Of a stretch of DNA of 64,000 nucleotides, positions 46,601-53,913 are shown piece by piece. This DNA is from Paenibacillus lutrae. GTDB taxonomy: Bacteria > Bacillota > Bacilli > Paenibacillales > NBRC-103111. Every line of letters begins with the position of its first letter. Position 1 is the stretch's first letter. The notes under the pieces are model-generated. The model was not told the DNA's origin. It searched no databases and worked only from the letters and a program-made list of their open reading frames with translations. The translations under genes were made by a program, and so were the position numbers. The DNA is taken from NCBI RefSeq assembly GCF_009757775.1, contig NZ_RHLK01000013.1, positions 1-64,000 on the forward strand, read 5' to 3'.

Positions 46601-47567
46601 GTATTATGTGGATGCGGGTGTGATTAATGAGAAATCAAGCGCACAAACTCCAGAAGACTATTTAAGCTATGCTCTGCAAGGTAGAGGTATTGAGCCATAC
46701 GATCCAAAGACTAATTTCTTTACACGCTCAGTCGATCAAACAGTAGTTCCTACTAAACGCGGTACTTTAACGCTTAAGTTTGATCCTTCTATCCGTGATG
46801 ATGCCGGCAAATATATTTCGGTCTTCTTCTTTGATACGTATGAGCAGTACAACACTTTGACTGGCCGCGGATGGGTTAATCTCGGTGGTACAGTGAATAC
46901 GGGCAGCAACACCATTACTGTGCCTTTCGAGAAATTCGGCTACTATCAAGTTATGTATATGGACAAAGGATTCGATGATCTAACGGGTCACCCGTGGGCA
47001 AGAAATGAACTGGAGATGTTATTCTCCAAAGGAATTATGAACAGCAAGACAAATTACTCGTTTAGTCCGAATGAGCCGATTTCCCGCGGTGAGTTCGCGA
47101 CGATGCTCGTCCGTATCTTTGATCTACCGCTGAACTACGGAGGGACACCAACGTTTATTGACGTGTTCAAAGTCGAGAATCTCTACGGACTGTATGATTA
47201 TAAGTACATTGAGACAGCAGCTCGCGCCGGTATCATTCGTGGTACTGCCGGCAACCGTTTCAGTCCGGATAGCTCTATTACCCGTCAAGATATGGCGGTC
47301 ATGATTGCACGCGCCGCTGATTTGAAGCTTGCAACGGACGCGAATAAGACTTTGAGCAGCCTGCAGAAGACCTTTACGGATGGCAGCGCCATTGACTATT
47401 ATGCACGTCCGGCCGTAGAAGCGGTATTCAAGAAGAAGTATATTGAAGGCAAACCTAACGTTCTTATTGAAGGCCAGAAAAAAGAAACCGTGCGTTTCGA
47501 TCCGCTGGAAACCTTCACAAGAGCAGAGGCAGCTATTGTGGCATCACGAGTTATGGGTACGAAGTAA
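43698..47567 (+). CDS. Large secreted SLH-domain surface protein
   Basis: A 1289-residue exported protein. The signal peptide covers about residues 1-31 (cleavage near TAYAAS). Residues 35-1090 appear to be successive beta-sandwich-like modules with few recognisable signatures; pairs of Cys (CGSTGEIC near 227; CGTTVGC near 553) may form small disulfide loops. Three SLH modules fill about 1093-1289 (HPWARNELEML, FSPNEPISRGEFATML, FSPDSSITRQDMAVMI, FDPLETFTRAEAAIV). TTG 43698 is 7 nt after AAGGAGG; ATG 43704 is an alternative. Function is unknown: it may be an adhesin, an S-layer component or a structural factor, anchored through CsaB-modified polymer. Confidence 0.88.
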   Translation: MKMKSRKWLSVVMMFAMLISLLPPLTAYAASTISITNMYNKTVNFGTEKEAPEDYNNVTRVTRNPFTLKASISNISESQIPTIYYEITNVNTKQVTIEKSHKPSLTSANEITFTNITLSEGLNRIVIKMGDTNQLSSAPGWIYYTPTTNLTDFTINNENLVDGKIYPVDRNNIRMGVTAVDIKAKASNANQVKAYESGSANAKLGILNRSEGMVYFRGGDAAGSCGSTGEICLKAGDNRIVFDSSNDSNSYQTEKRFVYDNGQPFAFGVEMGKTSAGQTESLLNKPNFDVKELTLKTNLKVDYNRDGTNAPTSLRYNLVDIMVNGNQVAANLDLNTPSSSVGGAVKQFGKGTGLKNEYDVFNLTLDLNVAGVSEWTAIRNPQQVQFIFKDSLGVAGTASSAYTFSYTNPSEAGVTDVAMVTGKDAATNQNIYTSLSELATTEINELPVEMKILTNAHTAKIRVLLDNKQVSEISNPGNNEFIYKLENITDGQKQLKFLPVDAAGIPVENGSREYSIQINNAPYIIANQISSPGNTGITIRGVDQLTCGTTVGCLSGKAVNYLPTGAGNKVELYVNDKMIELQAADFDANRQFKFELTKLAAKYGITAAQLFSEGANQIKFYMYVNNSLISRAVYNVNLITAEAPEVVLFLPKEDTAGKTKFPKAQKPDMYATTERTVQLNGKYFNTNAGNVTVSLNVYSKDKDGNPKNDYHTWSSTTGSSTSVSGGFFTSLPSSGVDFTTNAIALPERGEMTFQFTVTNQANMSVSKTVTIAREPLAYVIKEPVLIENEKHEYQANINSNFTKIVIDAEKADSVVFGKEKADKETLYENGLEVDRFTYEVRDLKAGKNTVKFTVNRGSTKTSGSIVLFNTNTPVAGAQYLDDMGSSFKVFDGGLQLKFDKDTKLKRYKPTFDNKEYITADRKLYFGIADSIDGRVDKFSIHNQFPNDYAKSRLAVKGKSDNFSTASKLYYVDAGVINEKSSAQTPEDYLSYALQGRGIEPYDPKTNFFTRSVDQTVVPTKRGTLTLKFDPSIRDDAGKYISVFFFDTYEQYNTLTGRGWVNLGGTVNTGSNTITVPFEKFGYYQVMYMDKGFDDLTGHPWARNELEMLFSKGIMNSKTNYSFSPNEPISRGEFATMLVRIFDLPLNYGGTPTFIDVFKVENLYGLYDYKYIETAARAGIIRGTAGNRFSPDSSITRQDMAVMIARAADLKLATDANKTLSSLQKTFTDGSAIDYYARPAVEAVFKKKYIEGKPNVLIEGQKKETVRFDPLETFTRAEAAIVASRVMGTK

Positions 47568-47580
47568 GGATTATTATGGA

Positions 47581-47615
47581 AGATACGGCCGTGCACAGTG
47601 TGCGGTCGTATCTCT
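47581..47615 (+). terminator. Terminator of the large SLH gene
   Basis: AGATACGGCCGTGCA pairs with TGCGGTCGTATCT around a short loop. The downstream sequence is AT-rich but not a pure T run. Confidence 0.65.
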
Positions 47616-47650
47616 ATATATAGTAGAAAACCCGCTTAATGCAGTGAAAT

Positions 47651-47680
47651 TGGACATGCCTAATAATTCCAAGCTATAAT
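47651..47680 (+). promoter_or_regulatory. S-layer gene promoter P1 (sigma-A)
   Basis: TGGACA (47651-47656) and TATAAT (47675-47680) with an 18-nt spacer. It lies about 300 nt before the first start codon, giving a long leader. Confidence 0.55.
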
Positions 47681-47724
47681 ACATAAGAAGTTACAAAATA
47701 ATTTCAAAAAAAATCGCAACAACC

Positions 47725-47753
47725 GCAACTTTTTCCGAAACCGTTCGTTTAAT
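47725..47753 (+). promoter_or_regulatory. ECF-sigma-like promoter in the S-layer leader
   Basis: GCAACTTTTT (47725-47734) and CGTTTAATA (47746-47754) resemble an ECF -35 (AAC) and -10 (CGT) pair, with AAC and CGT separated by 16 nt. A similar motif is seen at 53828-53857. Confidence 0.4.
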
Positions 47754-47818
47754 ACATTGGAAGAGCAAGAAGGCCCCTAAACATTGCGGTTTTCTGGAAT
47801 CATTTCTCAAAATTCTTC

Positions 47819-47847
47819 TTTACGTAGCAATAACGCCAATGTATAAT
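47819..47847 (+). promoter_or_regulatory. S-layer gene promoter P2 (sigma-A)
   Basis: TTTACG (47819-47824) and TATAAT (47842-47847) are exactly 17 nt apart. Confidence 0.5.
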
Positions 47848-47960
47848 GTTTAAAGTGGTGTTAGATGTCTACATATCTATTATTTTCTCGTTACTAGATT
47901 CTATGCGGACATGAGATCTGCAGATGAATTAGTTATACTATTTCAGGCTCTACAACTCTG

Positions 47961-48055
47961 GAAAGGGGGTGAATCAAACAATGAGGAATATGAGCTCTAG
48001 ATTTCCCAATCACTCTCAAAACCCGAAAGATATTCAAGGAGGAGACAAAAAGGTT
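47961..48055 (+). promoter_or_regulatory. Upstream tandem translation start of the S-layer gene
   Basis: GAAAGGGGGTGA (47961-47972) is almost fully complementary to the 16S rRNA 3' end and is followed 8 nt later by ATG 47981. This frame reads through without a stop, encodes 25 polar residues and joins the main start at 48056 in frame. A second ribosome site (AAGGAGGAG, 48036-48044) serves ATG 48056. The middle wall protein gene of Brevibacillus (Bacillus) brevis 47 is known to use such tandem in-frame starts. Confidence 0.6.
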
Positions 48056-50980
48056 ATGAAAAAAAGTTTATCCGTTATTCTTTCCACAGCTATGGCATTA
48101 TCCGTATTTTCTTCCGTAGCATTCGGTGCTAAAGCAGATGATTTCTCCGATCTTAAAGATCTGGACGCGGCTACAAAAGCCAAGTTTGATTCGATGATTC
48201 AAGCAGGTATCTTCGACGGTGTTGAAGAAGGCCGCTTCGGTCTGAAAGACAAAATGAACCGCGCTCAATTCGCTAAAGTTGCAGCTCTGGTTTTCGAACT
48301 GAAATCCAATGCTACTACTTCCAGCTTCACTGACGTTAAACCTACTAGTGTTGATCCAGCTAACGGTTACGCGCTTCCTTACATCGAAGCTCTTAGAGTT
48401 GCTGGTCTTACTGATGGTAAAGAAGAAGGCAAGTATGTACCAGCTGGCGACGTAACTAAAGAAGAGCTTGCTACTTTCTTGGTTCGTGGTCTTGGTAAAG
48501 AAAGCGAAGCACTAGCTAAGCCAGGCGTTTCTGACCAAACCGTATCCGGTTGGGCTAAAGGCTATGTTCAAATGGCTCAAGAACTGAAATTGTTCGATAC
48601 TCCAGCTGGCCAGCCATTCAACGGTTCCACACCTGCTACTCGTGACCTGCTTGTAACAGCTTCGTACCAAGCTCAACAAGTCGTTAACGCTAGCAAGAAG
48701 CTTTCCGTAACGGAAGCTAAAGCAACAGGCATTAAGAAAGTATCGGTTAAATTTAACCGTGAAGTAGATACAACTAAAGCTACACTGGCTCTGAAAAGAG
48801 GAAGTGCAGCAGTAGCTACAGACGTAGTATGGGCAGAAGACAAGAAGTCTGCTGAACTTACTCTGAAAGACGTTAAAATCATCGATGGTACTTACAGTGT
48901 AACTTTGTCCGGTGTAGATTCCTCTACAGTTGACAAATCCACTGCTGAGTTCCAAGCTACTGATGAGAAAGTAACTAGCATTGATTTCTTGAATACTTCC
49001 GATTCTATCGCTTACGGTAAAAAAGTCGGTATCAAAATCAAAGCAAGTAACCAATACGGCGAGAATGCTTCTTTCTCCGCTAGCAACTACACTGTTTTCA
49101 CTTCCAATGTTGAGAACAGCCTGAAGAAGAACGAAGATGGAACTTTGGTTCTGACCCTTAAAGTAGATGATCGTGATTCTTCCGGAAGATCTCTTAATGG
49201 ACTTACTCAAGGTATGGGTGTAATTCCAGTTAACATCTTTAACAATGATTCCCGTGTCGCTAAAGACAAGACTTTCAAAGTGAACGTTGCTCCTTATGCG
49301 ACTAAACTTGAACTTAGTGATGTAGTATACAGCAACAATAGCAAAACCCTTGCTAACGTTGGAGAAACAGCAACAGTAAATCTTTACCAATACGATCAAT
49401 TCGGAAACATTATCTCTGATGTTGACGCTGGCAACATTTCCAGCACACCGAACGTGATCGTTACACCTTACGAAAAAGGTCTGACAGTATCTGAGAAAAC
49501 ATTTGAGAAAGTTGTATTCTCTCTGACTGAAAAAGCTAGCTCCAGTGCTGAGTACACAGCTACTATTTATGCTGGTGCATCCTCGGCGACTACGAAGCTT
49601 AGCGTGAAATCAAACAAATTCGCTAAGAAAGTTGAATTCGGTGATTTCAGCGGAAGTCTATCAGCTGGCGATGGCGAGAAATTCCTCCCAATCAATGTTT
49701 TTGATGAAAGTGGCAATGCTCTTACAGCGCAAGAAATCGTAGACAATGCTGATATCATCAAAGTTAACAGCAGCGTTGAAGGTGTATCTCTGCAACTTAC
49801 TGGTGAGAACAAAGGTAAAATCAGAATTGCTGGTATTCCTGCAACTCTTGAGAATGGATACATGAACATCAGTGTTTCCATTATTGCTCCAGGAGTTAAC
49901 AGCTATGTGAACAAAAACTTCAAGATTGACAAAGCTCGTATCGCTGATTCACTTTCTGTAGCGACTGAGTCCAAGCAAAAAGCAATCGCTGGTGCTGAAA
50001 CAGATCTGATTCTGAAAGTTAAAGATCAAAATGGCGAAGTTGTTAACTCTGTAACAAACGGCGACTACAGCATCCAAGTAACAACTGAAGGAACAAATTC
50101 TGGCATTAAATTAGTTAATAAAGATGCTAGTGCTTTGACTCCAACTTATAACAACACTAAGTTCGAAGACTTTAATAAAGGCTTTACAATTCAAACAGAA
50201 CCAGGTGCTACTGGCACGATTAAAGTTGTTACTAAACTCTTGAAAAATGGTGCCGAAATTGACTCCGTTACTAGAGAAGTAACTATCGCTAAAGCTGACG
50301 AGAAATTGACTTACAACGTTGCTGCTGTGAGTGACCTGTTTGCAATCCTCGACAATGCTAGCGCACCTGCTGCTGATAAAGCAAATGCTTATGACAGCAA
50401 AATGGGTCGCAGTGTAACTATCGAAGCTAAAGATGCAGCAGGTAAGACTGTAGCTGTACCTTCTAACTTCATTACAGGGGTATCGTCTTCCGATAATACT
50501 GTAGTTAAAGCAGTTTATGCTGACAATGCAGGAAAAGCTAAACTTGTTGGTAACAAAGCAGGTACTGCAAACGTAGTTGTTACTTTCAAAACAGCATCTG
50601 GTGAGTCTAGTGACCAAACATTGGCTGTTAAAGTTAAGAATGATGCTGTAGCAGTAGCTTCTCTGACTTCTAAGTCGGCTAAGAAATATGTTAATGATGT
50701 GTACACTACTATGGAACTGAAAGCAAAAGACAACTATGGCATTGAGTATGCTTACGATGCAAACATCGCAGCAATTGATACCAATGTTATCGAAAAATAT
50801 GACGCTTTCCTTGGTATTCGTTTCTCCATCAGCGGTATTGTAACAAAAGCTAATGGTACGGATAATGGTGTTTCCTTGGGATCTAATGGTACCCTGAACA
50901 TTGGTAATGATGTAATTGAGTTCACACTCAAAGCAACTGCTCCTAACGGTACTTCCACAACTACACTTGTAACTAAGTAA
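48056..50980 (+). CDS. S-layer protein with N-terminal SLH modules
   Basis: A 974-residue protein counted from ATG 48056 (999 from ATG 47981). The signal peptide is MKKSLSVILSTAMALSVFSS onward to about residue 25. Three N-terminal SLH-like modules (about 29-210; FSDLKDL, GRFGLKDKMNRAQFAKVAALVF, SFTDVKPTSVDPANGYALPYI) anchor it to the wall. The rest, about 220-974, is a string of Ig-like beta domains rich in Val, Thr, Ser and Lys; a Big2-like module (SSDNTVVKAVYADNAGKAKL) is near residue 810. Codon use is strongly biased to GCT, GTT, AAA and ACT relative to neighbours, as in highly expressed genes. The long leader with several promoters, double start and strong terminator also suit an abundant surface-layer subunit. 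Confidence 0.92.
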   Translation: MKKSLSVILSTAMALSVFSSVAFGAKADDFSDLKDLDAATKAKFDSMIQAGIFDGVEEGRFGLKDKMNRAQFAKVAALVFELKSNATTSSFTDVKPTSVDPANGYALPYIEALRVAGLTDGKEEGKYVPAGDVTKEELATFLVRGLGKESEALAKPGVSDQTVSGWAKGYVQMAQELKLFDTPAGQPFNGSTPATRDLLVTASYQAQQVVNASKKLSVTEAKATGIKKVSVKFNREVDTTKATLALKRGSAAVATDVVWAEDKKSAELTLKDVKIIDGTYSVTLSGVDSSTVDKSTAEFQATDEKVTSIDFLNTSDSIAYGKKVGIKIKASNQYGENASFSASNYTVFTSNVENSLKKNEDGTLVLTLKVDDRDSSGRSLNGLTQGMGVIPVNIFNNDSRVAKDKTFKVNVAPYATKLELSDVVYSNNSKTLANVGETATVNLYQYDQFGNIISDVDAGNISSTPNVIVTPYEKGLTVSEKTFEKVVFSLTEKASSSAEYTATIYAGASSATTKLSVKSNKFAKKVEFGDFSGSLSAGDGEKFLPINVFDESGNALTAQEIVDNADIIKVNSSVEGVSLQLTGENKGKIRIAGIPATLENGYMNISVSIIAPGVNSYVNKNFKIDKARIADSLSVATESKQKAIAGAETDLILKVKDQNGEVVNSVTNGDYSIQVTTEGTNSGIKLVNKDASALTPTYNNTKFEDFNKGFTIQTEPGATGTIKVVTKLLKNGAEIDSVTREVTIAKADEKLTYNVAAVSDLFAILDNASAPAADKANAYDSKMGRSVTIEAKDAAGKTVAVPSNFITGVSSSDNTVVKAVYADNAGKAKLVGNKAGTANVVVTFKTASGESSDQTLAVKVKNDAVAVASLTSKSAKKYVNDVYTTMELKAKDNYGIEYAYDANIAAIDTNVIEKYDAFLGIRFSISGIVTKANGTDNGVSLGSNGTLNIGNDVIEFTLKATAPNGTSTTTLVTK

Positions 50981-50985
50981 TTTGT

Positions 50986-51025
50986 AAAAAAATAAGAGGG
51001 CCTAGTGCCCTCTTATTTTTTTTTA
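50986..51025 (+). terminator. Terminator of the S-layer gene
   Basis: AAAAATAAGAGGGC with GCCCTCTTATTTTT around CTAGT: a perfect stem with long flanking A and T tracts. Confidence 0.96.
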
Positions 51026-51053
51026 GAAAAAATCAAATATGGAGGTGGTTTAC

Positions 51054-51623
51054 ATGAAGAAGTATTTCTTAATGACAACCACATTGTTGGTTTTCGTATC
51101 TGCGATATCTATTACTAATGCCGCTGCCCCAACTCCAGGCTCTGTAGACGATCCAGTGGTTACAAAGAGCTACCTAGAGCAGTATGTCCAGAATTTTGGA
51201 GGATCTACAGGTGGCGGGAACAATTCAGGTTTAACGGAGAGCAAGGTTAGAGAAATTATTGCTCAAGAAGTGGCCAAGCTGCCCAACAATGGCGGTGGAG
51301 GAACTACTTCTCCAGGCTCATCTGCTGATTTGAAAGTTGTCGTTCTGAAATCAGGCCAGACTCTCTATGCAGATGCAGGTGCTGAACTGATTGTCCGCAC
51401 GGGCAGGACGATTGCTGTAAGCAGTGATGATAATGGGATTCCAGACGTGACAGCGGGTAAGGATTTGGCCGTAGGCACTGTTATAACAAATAATCACCTG
51501 CTTATTTTCCCTAGAGATGGACGCGGTGTTAAACCGGATCTCAAGGAAACAGCAGAGGTATATGTAATGGTACGCGGCGGCTATGTGGTTCAGAATGCCG
51601 ATGGAACACGTGTGGCGCAATGA
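51054..51623 (+). CDS. Small secreted protein downstream of the S-layer gene, unknown function
   Basis: A 189-residue exported protein. The signal peptide covers about residues 1-25 (ending ITNAAA), followed by DPVVTKSYLEQYV, a Gly/Ser/Asn linker, a short helix (ESKVREIIAQEVAKL), a second Gly/Ser linker and a C-terminal domain (about 93-189). The C-terminal domain reads KSGQTLYADAGAELIVRTG, then DVTAGKDLAVGTVITNNHLLIFPRDGRG and VMVRGGYVV, a small all-beta look. I recognise the pattern as recurrent in Bacillota secreted proteins but cannot name it. GGAGGTGG lies 7 nt before ATG 51054. A terminator on each side makes it a single-gene unit unless there is readthrough from the S-layer gene. Confidence 0.8.
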   Translation: MKKYFLMTTTLLVFVSAISITNAAAPTPGSVDDPVVTKSYLEQYVQNFGGSTGGGNNSGLTESKVREIIAQEVAKLPNNGGGGTTSPGSSADLKVVVLKSGQTLYADAGAELIVRTGRTIAVSSDDNGIPDVTAGKDLAVGTVITNNHLLIFPRDGRGVKPDLKETAEVYVMVRGGYVVQNADGTRVAQ

Positions 51624-51633
51624 TGGGTATATC

Positions 51634-51679
51634 ACACAACAAGTTAGTTCATTTCGAACTGCTTGTTGTGTTTTTTTCA
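51634..51679 (+). terminator. Terminator of the small secreted protein gene
   Basis: ACACAACAAG pairs with CTTGTTGTGT, with inner pairing GTTC/GAAC, then seven T. Confidence 0.93.
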
Positions 51680-51787
51680 TATGTTTTTCTCTCCATAAAT
51701 TAACCCTGCTGACAAGAACTTATCCGCGTTTTTTATGAGGAGAAGGTGATACTACCTGTACCAATATGTAGAGGAGTGAAAAAAGCA

Positions 51788-52063
51788 ATGGCAAGTAATA
51801 AAAAAGTAGTACCCGAGTCCCATAAAGCACTTGATTTACTCAAGTATGAAATTGCTGCGGAAATGGGCCTTCCTGTAGGAAAACAAGCTTTGAGCAGCTT
51901 AGATTTCAATGCTGAATTTGCATCGGAACTCGGTTCCATTCCAGCCGCTTCCATCAAGGAAGATTACTGGGGACATATATCCTCACGTGACTCGGGAGCA
52001 GTAGGCGGAGCTATTACAAGCCGCTTAATACGTAAGGCGGAAGAGGTTCTTTTTTCGCTATAA
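51788..52063 (+). CDS. Alpha/beta-type small acid-soluble spore protein
   Basis: A 91-residue SASP that coats and protects spore DNA and is degraded by GPR at germination. The GPR-site motif KYEIAAEMGL is near residues 18-27 and the second DNA-binding motif GAVGGAITSRLIRKAEEVL near 70-88. The middle is longer and more acidic than in SspA/SspB and resembles the more divergent family members. AGAGGAGTG precedes ATG 51788. A sigma-G promoter would be expected; GATACTA at 51748-51754 is a possible -10, but no convincing -35 was seen. Confidence 0.9.
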   Translation: MASNKKVVPESHKALDLLKYEIAAEMGLPVGKQALSSLDFNAEFASELGSIPAASIKEDYWGHISSRDSGAVGGAITSRLIRKAEEVLFSL

Positions 52064-52148
52064 TTCATGATTGTTTCCAGACTATGCCGGTTTGACTTTC
52101 CCTTATAAATACAGTAATATATTTTGAAGAAGGTCATGTTAAGTAAGC

Positions 52149-52181
52149 AACCTTTTCCATCACGGAAAAGGTTCATTTTTT
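52149..52181 (+). terminator. Terminator of the SASP gene
   Basis: AACCTTTTCC, loop ATCAC, GGAAAAGGTT (perfect 10 bp), then CATTTTTTG. Confidence 0.85.
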
Positions 52182-52188
52182 GTGTAAG

Positions 52189-52215
52189 TTCGCACTTGAT
52201 TTTACATACTATAAT
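52189..52215 (+). promoter_or_regulatory. Probable metK promoter with ultra-short leader
   Basis: A perfect TATAAT (52210-52215) lies just 5 nt before the AGGAGGT ribosome site (52221-52227). The best -35, TTCGCA (52189-52194), has only a 15-nt spacer. Transcription would start at or just inside the ribosome site. Confidence 0.45.
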
Positions 52216-52235
52216 GGAGTAGGAGGTCGGTGACA

Positions 52236-53438
52236 TTGACACTAGAACGCGGCAGACGTTTATTTACATCCGAGTCCGTGACAGAAGGTCATCCCGATAA
52301 AATTTGCGATCAAATTTCCGATGCGGTGTTAGACGCATTTTTGGAGAACGATCCGAACGCACGCGTAGCTTGTGAGGTATCTGTAGCTACCGGTTTGGTA
52401 CTCGTCATCGGCGAAATTACTTCTCGTTCCGAGTACGTGGATATTCAAGCAATCGCACGTAAAACGATTAAAGAAATCGGTTATACGCGCGCTAAGTTTG
52501 GTTTTGACTACCAGACATGTGCCGTACTGACTTCCCTTAACGAACAATCCCCTGACATCGCACAAGGGGTTGACCAAGCTCTCGAGGCTCGTGAGGGCCA
52601 AATGAGCGACGCTGAAATCGAAGCAATCGGTGCAGGCGACCAAGGTCTTATGTTTGGTTACGCAACTAACGAAACTCCAGAATTGATGCCGCTGCCTATT
52701 TCGATGGCTCATCAACTCTCCCGCAGACTGACGGAAGTTCGTAAGAACGGCACGTTAGACTACTTGCGCCCTGACGGTAAGACTCAAGTAACCATTGAGT
52801 ATGACGGGGACAAGCCTGTTCGTGTAGATGCGATTGTCGTGTCGACTCAACATGCGGAAGAAGTAACACTGGAACAGATCCAGAAGGACATCAAAGAGCA
52901 TGTTATTAAACCAATCGTTCCAGAGAAATTCCTGGATGAGAATACGAACTATTTCATTAACCCGACAGGCCGCTTTGTAATCGGCGGACCTCAAGGGGAT
53001 GCCGGCTTGACTGGCCGCAAAATTATCGTCGATACTTACGGTGGTTATGCACGTCACGGCGGTGGAGCATTCTCCGGTAAGGATCCTACAAAAGTCGACC
53101 GTTCCGGCGCTTACGCAGCTCGCTACGTAGCTAAGAATATCGTCGCTGCGGGCCTTGCAGAGAAATGTGAAGTTCAGCTTGCTTATGCTATTGGCGTTGC
53201 CAAGCCGGTTTCCATTAGCGTGGATACATTTGGTACAGGCGTAGTAGCCGAGGACAAGCTTGTTGATTTGATCCGTAAGCATTTTGACCTGCGCCCGGCG
53301 GGAATTATTAAACAGCTCGATCTGCGCCGTCCGATCTACAAGCAAACGGCTGCTTACGGACATTTCGGCCGCAATGATCTGGATGTTCCTTGGGAGCGTA
53401 CAGACAAAGCGGACCTGCTGAAATCAGACGCTCTGTAA
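52236..53438 (+). CDS. metK: S-adenosylmethionine synthetase
   Basis: A 400-residue enzyme making SAM from methionine and [25 protein letters not shown] holds the N-terminal ATP/Mg site, [12 protein letters not shown] the hexapeptide signature, and [16 protein letters not shown] the P-loop-like motif. AGGAGGT lies 8 nt before TTG 52236; GTG 52230 is in frame but only 2 nt away. No S-box (SAM-I) riboswitch is present between the preceding terminator and the gene, unlike B. subtilis metK. Confidence 0.97.
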   Translation: MTLERGRRLFTSESVTEGHPDKICDQISDAVLDAFLENDPNARVACEVSVATGLVLVIGEITSRSEYVDIQAIARKTIKEIGYTRAKFGFDYQTCAVLTSLNEQSPDIAQGVDQALEAREGQMSDAEIEAIGAGDQGLMFGYATNETPELMPLPISMAHQLSRRLTEVRKNGTLDYLRPDGKTQVTIEYDGDKPVRVDAIVVSTQHAEEVTLEQIQKDIKEHVIKPIVPEKFLDENTNYFINPTGRFVIGGPQGDAGLTGRKIIVDTYGGYARHGGGAFSGKDPTKVDRSGAYAARYVAKNIVAAGLAEKCEVQLAYAIGVAKPVSISVDTFGTGVVAEDKLVDLIRKHFDLRPAGIIKQLDLRRPIYKQTAAYGHFGRNDLDVPWERTDKADLLKSDAL

Positions 53439-53457
53439 ACCATAAGATATCGTGAAG

Positions 53458-53497
53458 AACACGGTCTGCCCATTGGGGGAGGCCGTGTTTTTTTAGG
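53458..53497 (+). terminator. Terminator of metK
   Basis: AACACGGTCTGCCC pairs with GGGGGAGGCCGTGTT around a short loop (one bulge), then seven T. Confidence 0.9.
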
Positions 53498-53827
53498 TAT
53501 TGGGAAAAGAGTTTAACTTGAGCTAGTCTGGAATTTTAGATTTGATTATTGGTGAATTTATTAGAAAATATTGATAGATTGCTAGAGTAACATCCATGCA
53601 TCGGAATTGAATGGGTTGCCCTTTTCTTCAACACTGATGTAACTTCAAATCCGAAAGTCCCCCAAAAAGCATCCTCCCTACGAATCCTATAGCTAGTAAC
53701 AGATGCTTCTTTTCATCTACTGCACTATTAAAACGCACTTTTTAAAGTCAAACGTCTCTATTATTCGCTACTTTAACACTCAAATAGTCCCTTTTCCTCT
53801 TATTCGGTGAAAAATCGAACGAAATAC
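53498..53827 (+). other. AT-rich intergenic region before the glycosidase gene
   Basis: No frame or known RNA element is recognisable. A GCATC...GATGC and AGATG...CATCT inverted-repeat pair is near 53669-53718. The region looks like an accessory spacer and may contain decayed sequence. Confidence 0.35.
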
Positions 53828-53857
53828 GTAACTTTTTGGCTAGAATGAGAGTCTATA
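53828..53857 (+). promoter_or_regulatory. ECF-sigma-like promoter of the glycosidase gene
   Basis: GTAACTTTTT (53828-53837) and AGTCTATA (53850-53857) resemble ECF -35/-10 elements with a 17-nt gap between AAC and AGTC. They are similar to 47725-47753 upstream of the S-layer gene. TATACT at 53854-53859 could instead be a sigma-A -10 without a matched -35. Confidence 0.4.
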
Positions 53858-53913
53858 CTATTGTGCGTTCTAGTTGATATTACCTATTTAGGAGAGAGGA
53901 AAGTGAAACAAGC

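Noticed and set aside
52064-52229. S-box (SAM-I) riboswitch upstream of metK
   Set aside because: None of the conserved GAGGGA, CTGGCC or GCAACC core arrangement is present; only a terminator and a close promoter.
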